NCBI GenBank assembly: GCA_016714565.1
Contig: JADKDM010000007.1
Location: 62,001 to 126,000 of the forward strand
From: Candidatus Villigracilis propinquus
Lineage (GTDB): Bacteria; Chloroflexota; Anaerolineae; Anaerolineales; Villigracilaceae
Length of the DNA stretch: 64,000 bases
Direction: 5' to 3'
The translations under genes and the position numbers were made by a program. The notes under the pieces were generated by a model. The model was not told the DNA's origin and made no database searches. It was given only the letters and a program-made list of their open reading frames with translations. Shown in pieces: positions 43,229 through 51,144 of this stretch (position 1 is its first letter; each line of letters starts with the position of its first letter).

Positions 43229-45877
43229 ATGACCGAAAAAAAGACACCCCCAAAAAAGTCCACAAAACAAACCAAATCTGAGACCGAAATTCAGGCAGGC
43301 GACCAGAGCATTGCCGTCAACGGCGCTGTGACGGATAGCGCCATCATCCATGGACAGACCATTGTGCTGGCAGATCGCTTCTGGCGGGACCTTCAGCCTG
43401 CCATGCCCGCCGAAAAGATTCGCGAATCTACTGCGGCATATCTCAACTACCTGACAGACCGCCATTATTACCTCAGCCTAAAAGGGATGGGCGTTTCTGA
43501 CCGCGTTCCGTTGAAATTAAAACTGCTTGACCTGTATGTGCCGCTCAAGGCGCGCATGGAACTTCCCGAAGGGGATACCTGGAAGCGTGACCTGAGCCTG
43601 GCTGGCCGCGAGATCACCGATCATGAGCAGGAGCTTCTTCACTTTGGCGAGCCTGTTCCGCTGTTGGATGTGCTGCAAAAACATTCCGGCATGATCGTGC
43701 TCGGTGACCCAGGTGCGGGAAAAACCACATTTGTAAAATATCTCGCGCTGCGCCTCGCACGCGGCGAAGGCCAAAAGGTGGGGTTGGATGATTTTTTGCC
43801 CATCCTGTTGCCGCTGGCTGCGTTTGCCAATGCGCTTCAATCCAATGACATTCGCCTTGATGATTTCATCGCCGAATATTTTGACGGCATCGGCGCGGAC
43901 TTGCCTGTTGGCCCCATGCTGCATGAAGCCCTCATGGCGGGCCGTGCATTGATCCTGCTGGACGGGCTTGATGAAGTCCGCGATTTGAACATGCGCAACA
44001 CTGTCGTTGAGCGCGTAGTGGACTTCTTTGCCTTCCATCGCCATGCGGGGAATAAATTTGTGCTCACCAGCCGCGTGGTTGGCTATCGCGCGGTTCGGCC
44101 ATCCGCCGAAGACCTGGCAGAATGTACCATCGTCGATTTTGAAGAAGATGAGATCGAGGAATTCGTCGGGCAGTGGACGACTGCACTCGAAAAACAGGCG
44201 CAGGGAAATACAGCCGTCGCCCGTGCAGATGCCGAAACCGACCGCCGCGAATTGCTGGATGCGATTTCACAGAATCCCGGTGTACGGCAACTGGCATCCA
44301 CACCGCTGTTGTTGACCATTCTTGCTTTAATGAAGCGCCAGGGTGTGTCACTGCCGGAACGCCGTGTACAGCTTTATGACCAATATGTAAATACTCTGCT
44401 CTCCACCTGGAACCGTGCCCGCAGTATCAGCGGACGCGCGCCCGGGCGAGATATTGATGAGATCCAAACGATCCGCATCCTTGCGCCATTGGCCTTGTGG
44501 ATGCATGAAGTCAGTCCCGGCGTTGGGTTGGTGGGACGTGAAGACCTGCGTCGCAAATTGGAAGAGCTCTTTCTCGAACGCGGCGACCCGTCTCCTCATC
44601 AGGCAGCGCGTCAATTCCTGACCGATGTGCATGACCATGCCGCCGTTCTGCTGGAACGCGGCCCGGGTGAGTACGGCTTCATCCATTTGACCTTTGAAGA
44701 ATATCTTGCCGCCGTTGCCCTTGCGTTAAAAGGACAGGGTGATTCTGTCCCGATCCTTGAAGTCCTCTCCCGGCATGTGGGGGAGCAGGCGTGGCGTGAA
44801 GTGACTCTGCTCACCATTGGCTATCTTGGCATTCGCCAGCAATTGCCGAAAGTTTCCGGTGAAGTCGTGGAAGCGCTGGTGGATAAACAACCCGGCCCTC
44901 CTGGCGAAGCGGTTGTGCTGGCCGGTGATGCTGTTCTGGATACTTGGCCCGGCGGCGTTCCTCTGCAAAGCAAGGAACATGTAACACAGGCATTAATCGC
45001 CACTATGCAAGGCGGACACATCCGCCCGGAGATTCGCAGACATGCAGGCCTCCTGCTTGGGCGGCTTGGCTGGCGTCCCGGCGATCTGGATCGGTTTGTG
45101 GATGTGTCAGCTGGCGAGTATCAGGCCGGGGTTAAGAAAGAGGCGAGAGAAATCCCGTACATGTATTTCATCGCCAAGTATCCGGTTACCAACATTCAGT
45201 ATGCGCGCTTCGTCAAAGAGGACGGATACCAGACCCACGAGTTTTGGAGTGACGAAGGCTGGGAATGGCGCACCGGAAAATATGATTCGCGTACCATGGA
45301 AGCCGTCTCGCGGGACTGGCTGGAACATCGTCAGCTTGCAAAACGAAACGTGCCTTATTACTGGCATAACATTGAATTGAGCAACCCTATCGTTCCAGTG
45401 GTGGGTGTGAGCTGGTATGAAGCGGAAGCCTACTGCAATTGGCTCGCGAAAAAGATCGTGGCTGTGCCCGAGGGATACACCATCCGTCTGCCACGTGACG
45501 ATGAATGGGAACGCGCCGCAAGAGGCGAGTACGGCAGCGAATACCCCTGGGGCGAAGGCTTCGACAAAGCCGCAGCCAACACATGGGATAGCGACTCAAC
45601 CGGCTCCGGCCTGGGCGGCACCACAGTCGTCTGCACCTTCCCGCAAGGCGCCAGCCCAACCGAGGCATGGGACATGAGCGGCAACACCTGGGAGTGGACA
45701 AGCTCCTGGTACGATGAAGATAAAAAATACCGCATCGTGCGCGGCGGCTCATGGATCGGTTATCAATGGTTCGCGCGTTCCTCGTTCTGCAACTGGTCCA
45801 TCCCATTGATGTTCAACGACGATCTCAGTTTTCGTGTAGTCATTGCTCCAAAAGATGTCAGAAAAATAAGCACCTAA
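43229..45877 (+). CDS. NACHT NTPase with C-terminal FGE/SUMF1-fold (C-type-lectin-like) domain
   Basis: 882 aa. A disordered Lys/Thr N-terminus leads to a beta-strand-rich segment (QAGDQSIAVNGAVTDSAIIHG, about 22-42). The NACHT core has the P-loop GDPGAGKTT at residue 159, Walker B ILLDGLDEV near 240 and the Arg-rich sensor region VLTSRVVGYRAV. Helical regions follow (about 300-610). The C-terminal ~250 residues are an FGE-sulfatase/SUMF1-like C-type-lectin fold: EYPWGEGFD, then NTWEWTSSWYDEDKKYRIVRGGSW. The two Cys of true formylglycine-generating enzymes are not both present, so it is probably a binding domain. NACHT proteins with such binding ends act as NLR-like sensors in bacterial conflict systems. 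The final ~35 residues look diversified (see findings). Confidence 0.88.
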   Translation: MTEKKTPPKKSTKQTKSETEIQAGDQSIAVNGAVTDSAIIHGQTIVLADRFWRDLQPAMPAEKIRESTAAYLNYLTDRHYYLSLKGMGVSDRVPLKLKLLDLYVPLKARMELPEGDTWKRDLSLAGREITDHEQELLHFGEPVPLLDVLQKHSGMIVLGDPGAGKTTFVKYLALRLARGEGQKVGLDDFLPILLPLAAFANALQSNDIRLDDFIAEYFDGIGADLPVGPMLHEALMAGRALILLDGLDEVRDLNMRNTVVERVVDFFAFHRHAGNKFVLTSRVVGYRAVRPSAEDLAECTIVDFEEDEIEEFVGQWTTALEKQAQGNTAVARADAETDRRELLDAISQNPGVRQLASTPLLLTILALMKRQGVSLPERRVQLYDQYVNTLLSTWNRARSISGRAPGRDIDEIQTIRILAPLALWMHEVSPGVGLVGREDLRRKLEELFLERGDPSPHQAARQFLTDVHDHAAVLLERGPGEYGFIHLTFEEYLAAVALALKGQGDSVPILEVLSRHVGEQAWREVTLLTIGYLGIRQQLPKVSGEVVEALVDKQPGPPGEAVVLAGDAVLDTWPGGVPLQSKEHVTQALIATMQGGHIRPEIRRHAGLLLGRLGWRPGDLDRFVDVSAGEYQAGVKKEAREIPYMYFIAKYPVTNIQYARFVKEDGYQTHEFWSDEGWEWRTGKYDSRTMEAVSRDWLEHRQLAKRNVPYYWHNIELSNPIVPVVGVSWYEAEAYCNWLAKKIVAVPEGYTIRLPRDDEWERAARGEYGSEYPWGEGFDKAAANTWDSDSTGSGLGGTTVVCTFPQGASPTEAWDMSGNTWEWTSSWYDEDKKYRIVRGGSWIGYQWFARSSFCNWSIPLMFNDDLSFRVVIAPKDVRKIST
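45749..45841 (+). other. Candidate DGR-type variable region in the C-type-lectin domain
   Basis: Coding bases for GGSW...FRVV. Scaffold residues typical of diversity-generating-retroelement targets (GGSW, ARSS, P, FRVV) are kept, while intervening positions hold I, G, Y, W, F, F, C, W, S, I, L, M, F, N, D, D. Nearly all their codons end in C, T or G and could arise from AAC, AAT or AAG codons. No template repeat or reverse transcriptase is in the window. Confidence 0.4.
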
Positions 45878-45895
45878 TTTTTTTTGGAGGAAAAC

Positions 45896-46300
45896 ATGCC
45901 AGCTAAAAATAGGAAAGACGGCATAAGCGCCGGAAATAACAGCATTGTCATCAGTGGAAATATACAAGGCAGCAAGGTTGTTATGGAGAACCATACCACC
46001 ACCCAATCGATCAACATTGCCCCGTTGTTCAAAGAGATATACAAACAGGTCGAGGCAAACCAGGAACTTTCCTCAGAAGGAAAACAGGATGTGAAGCAGG
46101 AGTTGGAGGAGATTCAAACCACTCTTGAACAGCCCAACCCCGATGAAACATTTCTCGCGCGCCGTTTCCGAAACCTCAAACGCATGGCTCCCGAGATCAC
46201 GGAGATCGCCTTTGAAACCCTAAAGAGTCCGATGGGCGGCGTGGCGGAAGTCATCAAACGCATTGCAAAAAAAGCAACCGAAGAAGCAGGCGCAAAATAG
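45896..46300 (+). CDS. Small partner protein sharing the beta-motif of the NACHT protein
   Basis: 134 aa from the ATG at 45896 (strong GGAGG 5 nt upstream). Residues 12-30 (SAGNNSIVISGNIQGSKVV) match the style of the NACHT protein's GDQSIAVNGAVTDSAII: a short beta-strand motif around an N-G/N-I-x-G turn. The rest is helical with a coiled-coil-like charged stretch (YKQVEANQELSSEGKQDVKQELEEIQTTL) and ends in a Lys/Ala-rich helix. No known family. It follows the NACHT gene by 18 nt and shares its terminator, so it is likely a co-expressed partner or adaptor. Confidence 0.8.
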   Translation: MPAKNRKDGISAGNNSIVISGNIQGSKVVMENHTTTQSINIAPLFKEIYKQVEANQELSSEGKQDVKQELEEIQTTLEQPNPDETFLARRFRNLKRMAPEITEIAFETLKSPMGGVAEVIKRIAKKATEEAGAK

Positions 46301-46307
46301 TACAATC

Positions 46308-46334
46308 ACTGGCGGATACTCCGCCAGTTTTTTT
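46308..46334 (+). terminator. Terminator after the NACHT unit
   Basis: ACTGGCGGA pairs with TCCGCCAGT around TAC, followed by six or more T. It ends the two-gene NACHT unit. Confidence 0.9.
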
Positions 46335-46348
46335 ATCAAGGAATAAAA

Positions 46349-47041
46349 ATGAGACACGTACTTTTATCGCTGTTGATGTTGACTCTCGTCGCCTGCACCA
46401 TTCCCGTGGATGCACCTCCGCCTCCCACCGCCCTGTCAACTGCCTCTCCCCAATGGACACTACCCTCAGCCCCAACATTCCCAGCCACTCCCGCGCCTGA
46501 ATCTCCAATCGTCCTCACACAAACCCCCTTCCCAACCCAGCCCCCCGATTTCTGCAGCGACATCCGCGGTACGGAATTGATCAACTCCCTCAGCAAAGCC
46601 ATCGCCTCCAAAGACGGCGCATTGCTCGCCTCTCTTGTATCTCCATCCCGTGGCATGGATGTACAGCACTATCGTGATGGCAAGGTCATCAACTACGACG
46701 TGGAACATGCGCGGTTTATTTTTGAATCCACCTTTCAAGCTGACTGGGGAATATCCTTCGGCAGCGGCGAAAAGACAGTTGGCTCCTTTCAAGAGATCGT
46801 CCTGCCCGCATTGGAGCAGGTATTCACACCAAATTCATTGATCGTATGCGGCCAGATACAAACCGGCAGGAAGAGCTACTTTCTTGAATGGCCTTACCCA
46901 GCCATGAATCTTTATTCCGTCTACTTCCCGGGCACAGATGAGTTCGGCCTGCTGGATTGGCAAACCTGGGCCGTCGGCATGGAGATTGCTGAAGGAAAAC
47001 CAACCCTCGCAGCTCTCGTTCATTACGTGTGGGAGCCATAA
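46349..47041 (+). CDS. Hypothetical lipoprotein with Pro/Thr spacer
   Basis: 230 aa. Lipoprotein signal with lipobox LVAC near residue 15 (MRHVLLSLLMLTLVAC), a Pro/Thr/Ala/Ser spacer (about 20-65), then a ~150-residue domain with no recognised family (LINSLSKAIASKDGALLASLV, TFQADWGISFGSGE, YSVYFPGTDEFGLLDWQTW). The ATG has an AAGGAA site. It has its own short transcript after the NACHT unit. Confidence 0.75.
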   Translation: MRHVLLSLLMLTLVACTIPVDAPPPPTALSTASPQWTLPSAPTFPATPAPESPIVLTQTPFPTQPPDFCSDIRGTELINSLSKAIASKDGALLASLVSPSRGMDVQHYRDGKVINYDVEHARFIFESTFQADWGISFGSGEKTVGSFQEIVLPALEQVFTPNSLIVCGQIQTGRKSYFLEWPYPAMNLYSVYFPGTDEFGLLDWQTWAVGMEIAEGKPTLAALVHYVWEP

Positions 47042-47045
47042 TGTA

Positions 47046-47115
47046 GTAGACCGCAGACGGTGGACCGCTGACCATGGTCTGCCGTCCACCGTCCACGGTC
47101 TGTCGTCAGTCGTTC
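47046..47115. repeat. Imperfect inverted repeat of GGTGGAC/GTCCACC words
   Basis: GACGGTGGAC (47056-47065) pairs with GTCCACCGTC (47084-47093), with flanking CCGCAGAC/GTCTGCCG words. It fills the gap after the lipoprotein gene and is similar in style to the gaps at 59967, 62043 and 63665. Confidence 0.5.
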
Positions 47116-47178
47116 AAGTGGGGAAGCGCTAATACTCGATGTAAGAAAATCCATTCAGCACAGTTCTATACAATATAC

Positions 47179-47198
47179 TATTGCAAAAAGTTGCAATA
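47179..47198 (+). promoter_or_regulatory. Probable Fur-family operator
   Basis: TATTGCAA-AAAG-TTGCAATA is a perfect 8+8 palindrome 9 nt before the ATG of the Fur-family gene. The TTGCAA arms are similar in style to Fur-superfamily metal operators and suit autoregulation and control of the downstream transporter. Confidence 0.65.
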
Positions 47199-47207
47199 AG
47201 GAAGTTT

Positions 47208-47633
47208 ATGTCCTGCGCAGAAGAATACACCCCTCAACTCCGTTCCCGTGGATATCGCATGACGCCGCAAAGGCTGGCGATTTTGCATGTGCTGCATCAT
47301 TCCGGCAAGCACCTCACTCCTGCGCAGATCTATGAAAAAGCCTCCAGGGAATTGGAAGGCCTCACCGAACCCACGGTCTACCGCACCCTGGAGTTTCTCG
47401 CGGCGAATGGGCTGGCACGCCCCGCCCACATGGGCAATGGACATTTAGCCTACGAGATCGCGCGTCACGAGCATCATCATTTGAAATGCCGAACCTGTGG
47501 AAATGAGATGGAGGTGGAACACGCCGTACTTGAAAAACTATATCGTCAGCTTGAGTCCGCTACCGGTTATCTCTTAACAGATGGCCACATCACTTTTTTT
47601 GGTATTTGCCCCAATTGTCAAAAAGGAGAATAA
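47208..47633 (+). CDS. Fur-family metalloregulator
   Basis: 141 aa from the ATG at 47208 (site AAGGAAG). Winged-helix DNA-binding part with YRMTPQRLAILHVLHHSGKHLTPAQIYEKAS and EPTVYRTLEFLAANGLA; a metal-sensing half with YEIARHEHHHLKCRTCGNEMEVEH and the second CxxC pair CPNC. This is the Fur/Zur/Nur class. It starts 9 nt after an inverted-repeat operator and runs straight into a cobalt/nickel ECF transporter, so it probably senses nickel, cobalt or zinc. The metal cannot be read from the sequence. Confidence 0.9.
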   Translation: MSCAEEYTPQLRSRGYRMTPQRLAILHVLHHSGKHLTPAQIYEKASRELEGLTEPTVYRTLEFLAANGLARPAHMGNGHLAYEIARHEHHHLKCRTCGNEMEVEHAVLEKLYRQLESATGYLLTDGHITFFGICPNCQKGE

Positions 47634-47634
47634 C

Positions 47635-48570
47635 ATGCATTTTTCACCCACCCCTCTTCACATTCCCGATGGCTTTCTCAGTGTCGTCATCTCAATTCTC
47701 TGCTGGGTAATCACCATCGCCACTCTCAGCCTTGCCATTTCCAAAACAAATAAAGCGCTTGGCGAAAAGCAGGTTCCGCTCATGGGCGTGATGGCTGCTT
47801 TCATTTTCGCAGCACAAATGATCAACTTCCCTGTGGCGGGTGGTACCTCTGGCCACTTGCTGGGTGGCGCGCTGGCGGCCATTGTGCTTGGTCCTTGGGC
47901 GGCAATGCTAGTCATGACCGCCGTCGTGGCCGTGCAAGCCCTGCTCTTTCAGGATGGCGGCTTGCTCGTCATGGGTGCGAACATCCTTAATATGGGATTG
48001 GTCACCGCCGCAATCGGTTATGGACTGTATCGCGCAGTTGCGGGCCAATCCACGCCGGTCAAACTTGGTGTGGCGGGCGTCGCCGCGTGGCTGTCTGTGA
48101 TGGCTGGCGCGTTGTTGACCTCGCTTCAATTATGGTTGAGTGGCACATCCCAGTTAGGAATCGTCATCCCTGCCATGCTCGGTGTTCACGCATTGATTGG
48201 ACTGGGCGAAGCGCTCATCACAGTTGCCGCGCTTTCCTTTATCTTGCAAACCCGTCCCGACCTGCTTGGCGAAGGCTCTGAATCTGCCAAAGGCGGGCGT
48301 GGATGGGTGGCGGTGGGCGGCATTATCGCTCTCGCCGTTGTCCTGCTTTCCCCTCTCGCTTCCGGCGACCCGGACGGCCTGGAACGTGTTGCCATTGACT
48401 TTGGGTTTATTGATGTGGGTCAGTCTGCACCTTATTCCATCATTCCCGATTACACATTGCCTTTCCTTGGTGAAACCGCTGTTTCCACCATTATGGCTGG
48501 CGTGATTGGCGTCATTGTCGTTGGTGCAGTCATCGTATTGATCGGCCGCGGGATGAGGGCAAAGGCGTAA
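47635..48570 (+). CDS. CbiM-CbiN-type ECF substrate-binding membrane protein (cobalt/nickel)
   Basis: 311 aa from the ATG at 47635. The N-terminus MHFSPTPLHIPDGFL carries the metal-binding His2 and the HIPDG signature of CbiM/NikM; about six membrane helices follow with LMGVMAAFIFAAQMINFPVAGGTSGHLLGGALAAI. The C-terminal ~80 residues (LSPLASGDPDGLERVA, then a last helix VSTIMAGVIGVIVVGAVIVLIGRGM) match CbiN, so M and N are fused. It is the substrate-binding part of an ECF importer with the Q and O genes that follow. It imports Co2+ or Ni2+. Confidence 0.9.
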   Translation: MHFSPTPLHIPDGFLSVVISILCWVITIATLSLAISKTNKALGEKQVPLMGVMAAFIFAAQMINFPVAGGTSGHLLGGALAAIVLGPWAAMLVMTAVVAVQALLFQDGGLLVMGANILNMGLVTAAIGYGLYRAVAGQSTPVKLGVAGVAAWLSVMAGALLTSLQLWLSGTSQLGIVIPAMLGVHALIGLGEALITVAALSFILQTRPDLLGEGSESAKGGRGWVAVGGIIALAVVLLSPLASGDPDGLERVAIDFGFIDVGQSAPYSIIPDYTLPFLGETAVSTIMAGVIGVIVVGAVIVLIGRGMRAKA

Positions 48571-48585
48571 AACGGAATTCGTAAT

Positions 48586-48630
48586 GCGGAATCCGTAACG
48601 CAAATTACGTTTACATATTACGGATTCCGC
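48586..48630. repeat. 13-bp perfect inverted repeat
   Basis: GCGGAATCCGTAA (48586-48598) pairs with TTACGGATTCCGC (48618-48630), in the 70-nt gap between cbiM and cbiQ. It could fold in the mRNA as a stability element. Confidence 0.6.
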
Positions 48631-48640
48631 AAGGATCAAT

Positions 48641-49432
48641 ATGCATTTTGACGCGTTCGACCGCTATCACGAGAAAGAAAGTTTTCTTCACCATCTCGAC
48701 CCGCGGGTGAAGGCGCTTGTCACGGTTATCTTTATCGTCTCCAATGCCCTGCTTCCTGATGGCGCATGGCTTGCCTTTGTTTTTAGCTGGATATTTTTGC
48801 TTGCTGCAAATTTGCTCTCGCAATTGGGAATCGGATACACCCTTAAGCGTTCGCTTGTGGCTTTGCCTTTTGCATTAATTGCTGTCACAGTTTTGTTTTC
48901 CATTCCCGGTAAACCATTTTTTACCTTTCAACTTTTCACTTCGCATCTTGTCATCACAGATGCGGGCTTTCTGCGCTTCGTGAGCATCCTCATCCGCTCC
49001 TGGCTTTCGGTGCAGATGGCGATCCTGCTCGTGGCAGTGACTCGTTTTCCCGATCTCATTCATGCGCTCGAACATTTGAAAGTCCCAGCCATTCTCACCA
49101 CCATCATTGCCTTTCTCTATCGTTATCTCTTCGTACTGACGGATGAAGTCTTCCGTCTGATTCGGGCGAGGGAATCTCGCTCGGCGGCGTCTGCAGGTAA
49201 CAGGGCGGGGGGAGGCGTTTTGTGGCGTGCCAAGGTGGCAGGCAATATGGCAGGTCAACTCTTTTTGCGAAGTTACGAGCGCAGTGACCGCATCTACAAT
49301 GCGATGTTGTCGCGCGGGTATTCAGGTCATTTGTATACGTTGAATGCGCATGAGATGAAGCCGCGTGATTATTACGTCACTGCGTTTGCGCTCGTGGTTA
49401 TTTTTGTCACTCAAGTTCTTGGAAGGTTTTAA
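48641..49432 (+). CDS. cbiQ: ECF transporter transmembrane component CbiQ
   Basis: 263 aa, about five membrane helices (ALVTVIFIVSNALLPDGAWLAFVFSWIFLLAANLL, ILIRSWLSVQMAILLVAVT). The T-component signature is complete: RFPDLIHALEHLKVPAILTTIIAFLYRY, then the coupling motif MLSRGYSGHLY (Ala-Arg-Gly-like loop). It couples the ATPase to the CbiM part. It overlaps the ATPase gene by 1 nt (TAATG). Confidence 0.93.
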   Translation: MHFDAFDRYHEKESFLHHLDPRVKALVTVIFIVSNALLPDGAWLAFVFSWIFLLAANLLSQLGIGYTLKRSLVALPFALIAVTVLFSIPGKPFFTFQLFTSHLVITDAGFLRFVSILIRSWLSVQMAILLVAVTRFPDLIHALEHLKVPAILTTIIAFLYRYLFVLTDEVFRLIRARESRSAASAGNRAGGGVLWRAKVAGNMAGQLFLRSYERSDRIYNAMLSRGYSGHLYTLNAHEMKPRDYYVTAFALVVIFVTQVLGRF

Positions 49433-50130
49433 TGCCAGTCACTCATGTAAAAAATAGTTTTTCCCTGCCAGAGATTGGCGGCGATGTGTTGACCGTGAAA
49501 GACCTGCATTTTTCGTATCCTGATGGTCACTCTGCCTTGCATGGCGTTTCAATGAAATTGTCCGTTGGCGATAAGGTCGCGTTGGTTGGGCCGAACGGCG
49601 CGGGCAAATCCACATTGATGCTGCACCTGAATGGAATTTTAGGCGGGCATGGCGAAGTTGAAATTGCGGGGCAACGCCTCACGCGCGAAAATTTACCCGC
49701 CATCCGCGCAATGGTCGGGCTCGTCTTTCAGAATCCAGATGACCAGCTTTTTTCACCAACCGTGTTTGAGGATGTGGCCTTCGGTCCGCTTCACATGGGG
49801 CTGCCCGAAGCAGATGTCCGTGCACGCGTGGATGCCGCGCTCGAAGCTGTGCGAATGACAACCTATCGCGACCGCTTGTCGCATCACTTGAGCGTTGGCG
49901 AAAAGAAACGTATTGCAATCGCGACCGTGCTTTCCATGAATCCAAGTCTTTTGATTCTGGATGAACCCTCGGCTGGTCTTGACCCGCGCGCGAGAAGGAC
50001 GCTCATCAATCTGCTGCGCGAATTACCCATCACCATGCTCGTCTCCACACATGATATGAAACTGGTGCAGGAATTATTCCCGCGCACCATCGTCATGGAC
50101 GAAGGGCGGGTGGTTGCCGATGGTGGTTGA
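49432..50130 (+). CDS. cbiO: ECF transporter ATP-binding protein CbiO
   Basis: 232 aa ABC ATPase. Walker A GPNGAGKST, Q-loop VFQNPDDQLF, ABC signature LSVGEKKR, Walker B ILDEPSAGLD, and H-loop STHDMK. Only one ATPase gene is present, so the importer uses a homodimer. It starts by a 1-nt overlap with cbiQ and is last in the Fur-cbiM-cbiQ-cbiO operon. Confidence 0.94.
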   Translation: MPVTHVKNSFSLPEIGGDVLTVKDLHFSYPDGHSALHGVSMKLSVGDKVALVGPNGAGKSTLMLHLNGILGGHGEVEIAGQRLTRENLPAIRAMVGLVFQNPDDQLFSPTVFEDVAFGPLHMGLPEADVRARVDAALEAVRMTTYRDRLSHHLSVGEKKRIAIATVLSMNPSLLILDEPSAGLDPRARRTLINLLRELPITMLVSTHDMKLVQELFPRTIVMDEGRVVADGG

Positions 50131-50244
50131 TTTGGGCTTATTGCAGGCAATAAACTACCTACCCAAACGTCCAGTGCAAAGCAATCCCTTTCGGCGATAC
50201 ACTCCCGGCACACCGTCGCTATACTGGTGACAAGGAGATACACC

Positions 50245-51144
50245 ATGAGCAAAAATATTTTTACCGAACTTTCCGATGCAATGGCATCCGCGGCTGAGCA
50301 GGCAGGCAACTCCACCGTGTTGGTGGATGCGCGCCGCCGTATCCCCGCCAGCGGCATTGCCTTCGCAAAAGATATGATCCTGACCGCCGACCATGTTGTG
50401 GAACGCGACGAGGATATTAAAGTGATTCTCAGCGATGGGACTGAACTAACAGCCCGCCTCGCCGGTCGGGACCCGGGAACTGATCTGGCCGTTTTGAAAT
50501 TAGACTCCGCCTCAGCCACTCCCGCCGCCGTCGCGAAGACTCCCGCCCGCGTGGGACAATTTGTCCTCGCTATTGGGCGCCCTTCCAAACGCGGAATTGA
50601 ATCCAGCTTTGGAACGGTCAACGCCATTGGCGGCCCCGTCCGCACCGGGCGCGGCGGCATGTTGGAAAGCTTCATCAAAACGGATGTGGTTTCCTACCCG
50701 GGCTTTTCAGGCGGCCCGCTTATTAATGGAGAAGGCCAGGTCTTTGGTGTCAACACCTCCGGCTTTGGCAGCGGCGGCGCGATCACCATCCCTGCCGATG
50801 CGGCCTGGAAAGTTGCAGAGACCCTCGCCAAGCATGGCAAGATCAAACGCGGCTACCTTGGCATTCGCAGCCAGACTGTTAATATTCCGGAAGATGGTCA
50901 AAGTCAATTGAATCGCAAACAGGAAACAGGTTTGCTGATCGTTGGCCTCGAAGCGGAAAGCCCGGCAGGCAACGGCGGATTAATGGTCGGTGATATTCTT
51001 GTGGGTGTTGCCGGTGAAGCCATCGAACATCACGATGAGTTGTTCACGCGCTTGAGCGGTGACGTGGTGGGCAAGTCCACTCCGCTGGATGTGCTGCGCG
51101 GCGGCAAGTTGGTGGTTGTGAATGTGGTGGTTGGAGAAAGATAA
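50245..51144 (+). CDS. HtrA/DegP-like serine protease without a signal peptide
   Basis: 299 aa from the ATG at 50245 (site AAGGAG). Chymotrypsin-fold triad: His50 in LTADHVVER, Asp80 in DPGTDLAVL, Ser155 in YPGFSGGPL. A C-terminal PDZ domain (about 210-290: GLEAESPAGNGGLMVGDILVGVAGEAIEHHDEL) follows. Unlike DegP/HtrA, no signal peptide or membrane anchor is visible, so it is likely to act in the cytoplasm or be exported by another route. The next gene starts immediately after its stop, so the two are co-translated. Confidence 0.87.
   Translation: MSKNIFTELSDAMASAAEQAGNSTVLVDARRRIPASGIAFAKDMILTADHVVERDEDIKVILSDGTELTARLAGRDPGTDLAVLKLDSASATPAAVAKTPARVGQFVLAIGRPSKRGIESSFGTVNAIGGPVRTGRGGMLESFIKTDVVSYPGFSGGPLINGEGQVFGVNTSGFGSGGAITIPADAAWKVAETLAKHGKIKRGYLGIRSQTVNIPEDGQSQLNRKQETGLLIVGLEAESPAGNGGLMVGDILVGVAGEAIEHHDELFTRLSGDVVGKSTPLDVLRGGKLVVVNVVVGER

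Noticed and set aside
43229..46300. A local DGR reverse transcriptase or template repeat near the NACHT gene
   Set aside because: No reverse-transcriptase motifs and no second copy of the GGSW...FRVV coding segment were found on either strand; the variable-region idea therefore depends on elements elsewhere in the genome.
47041..47207. Cobalamin or nickel/cobalt riboswitch upstream of the cbi genes
   Set aside because: No B12-box-like conserved sequence is present; the gap holds an inverted repeat and a Fur-type palindrome, which explains regulation better.
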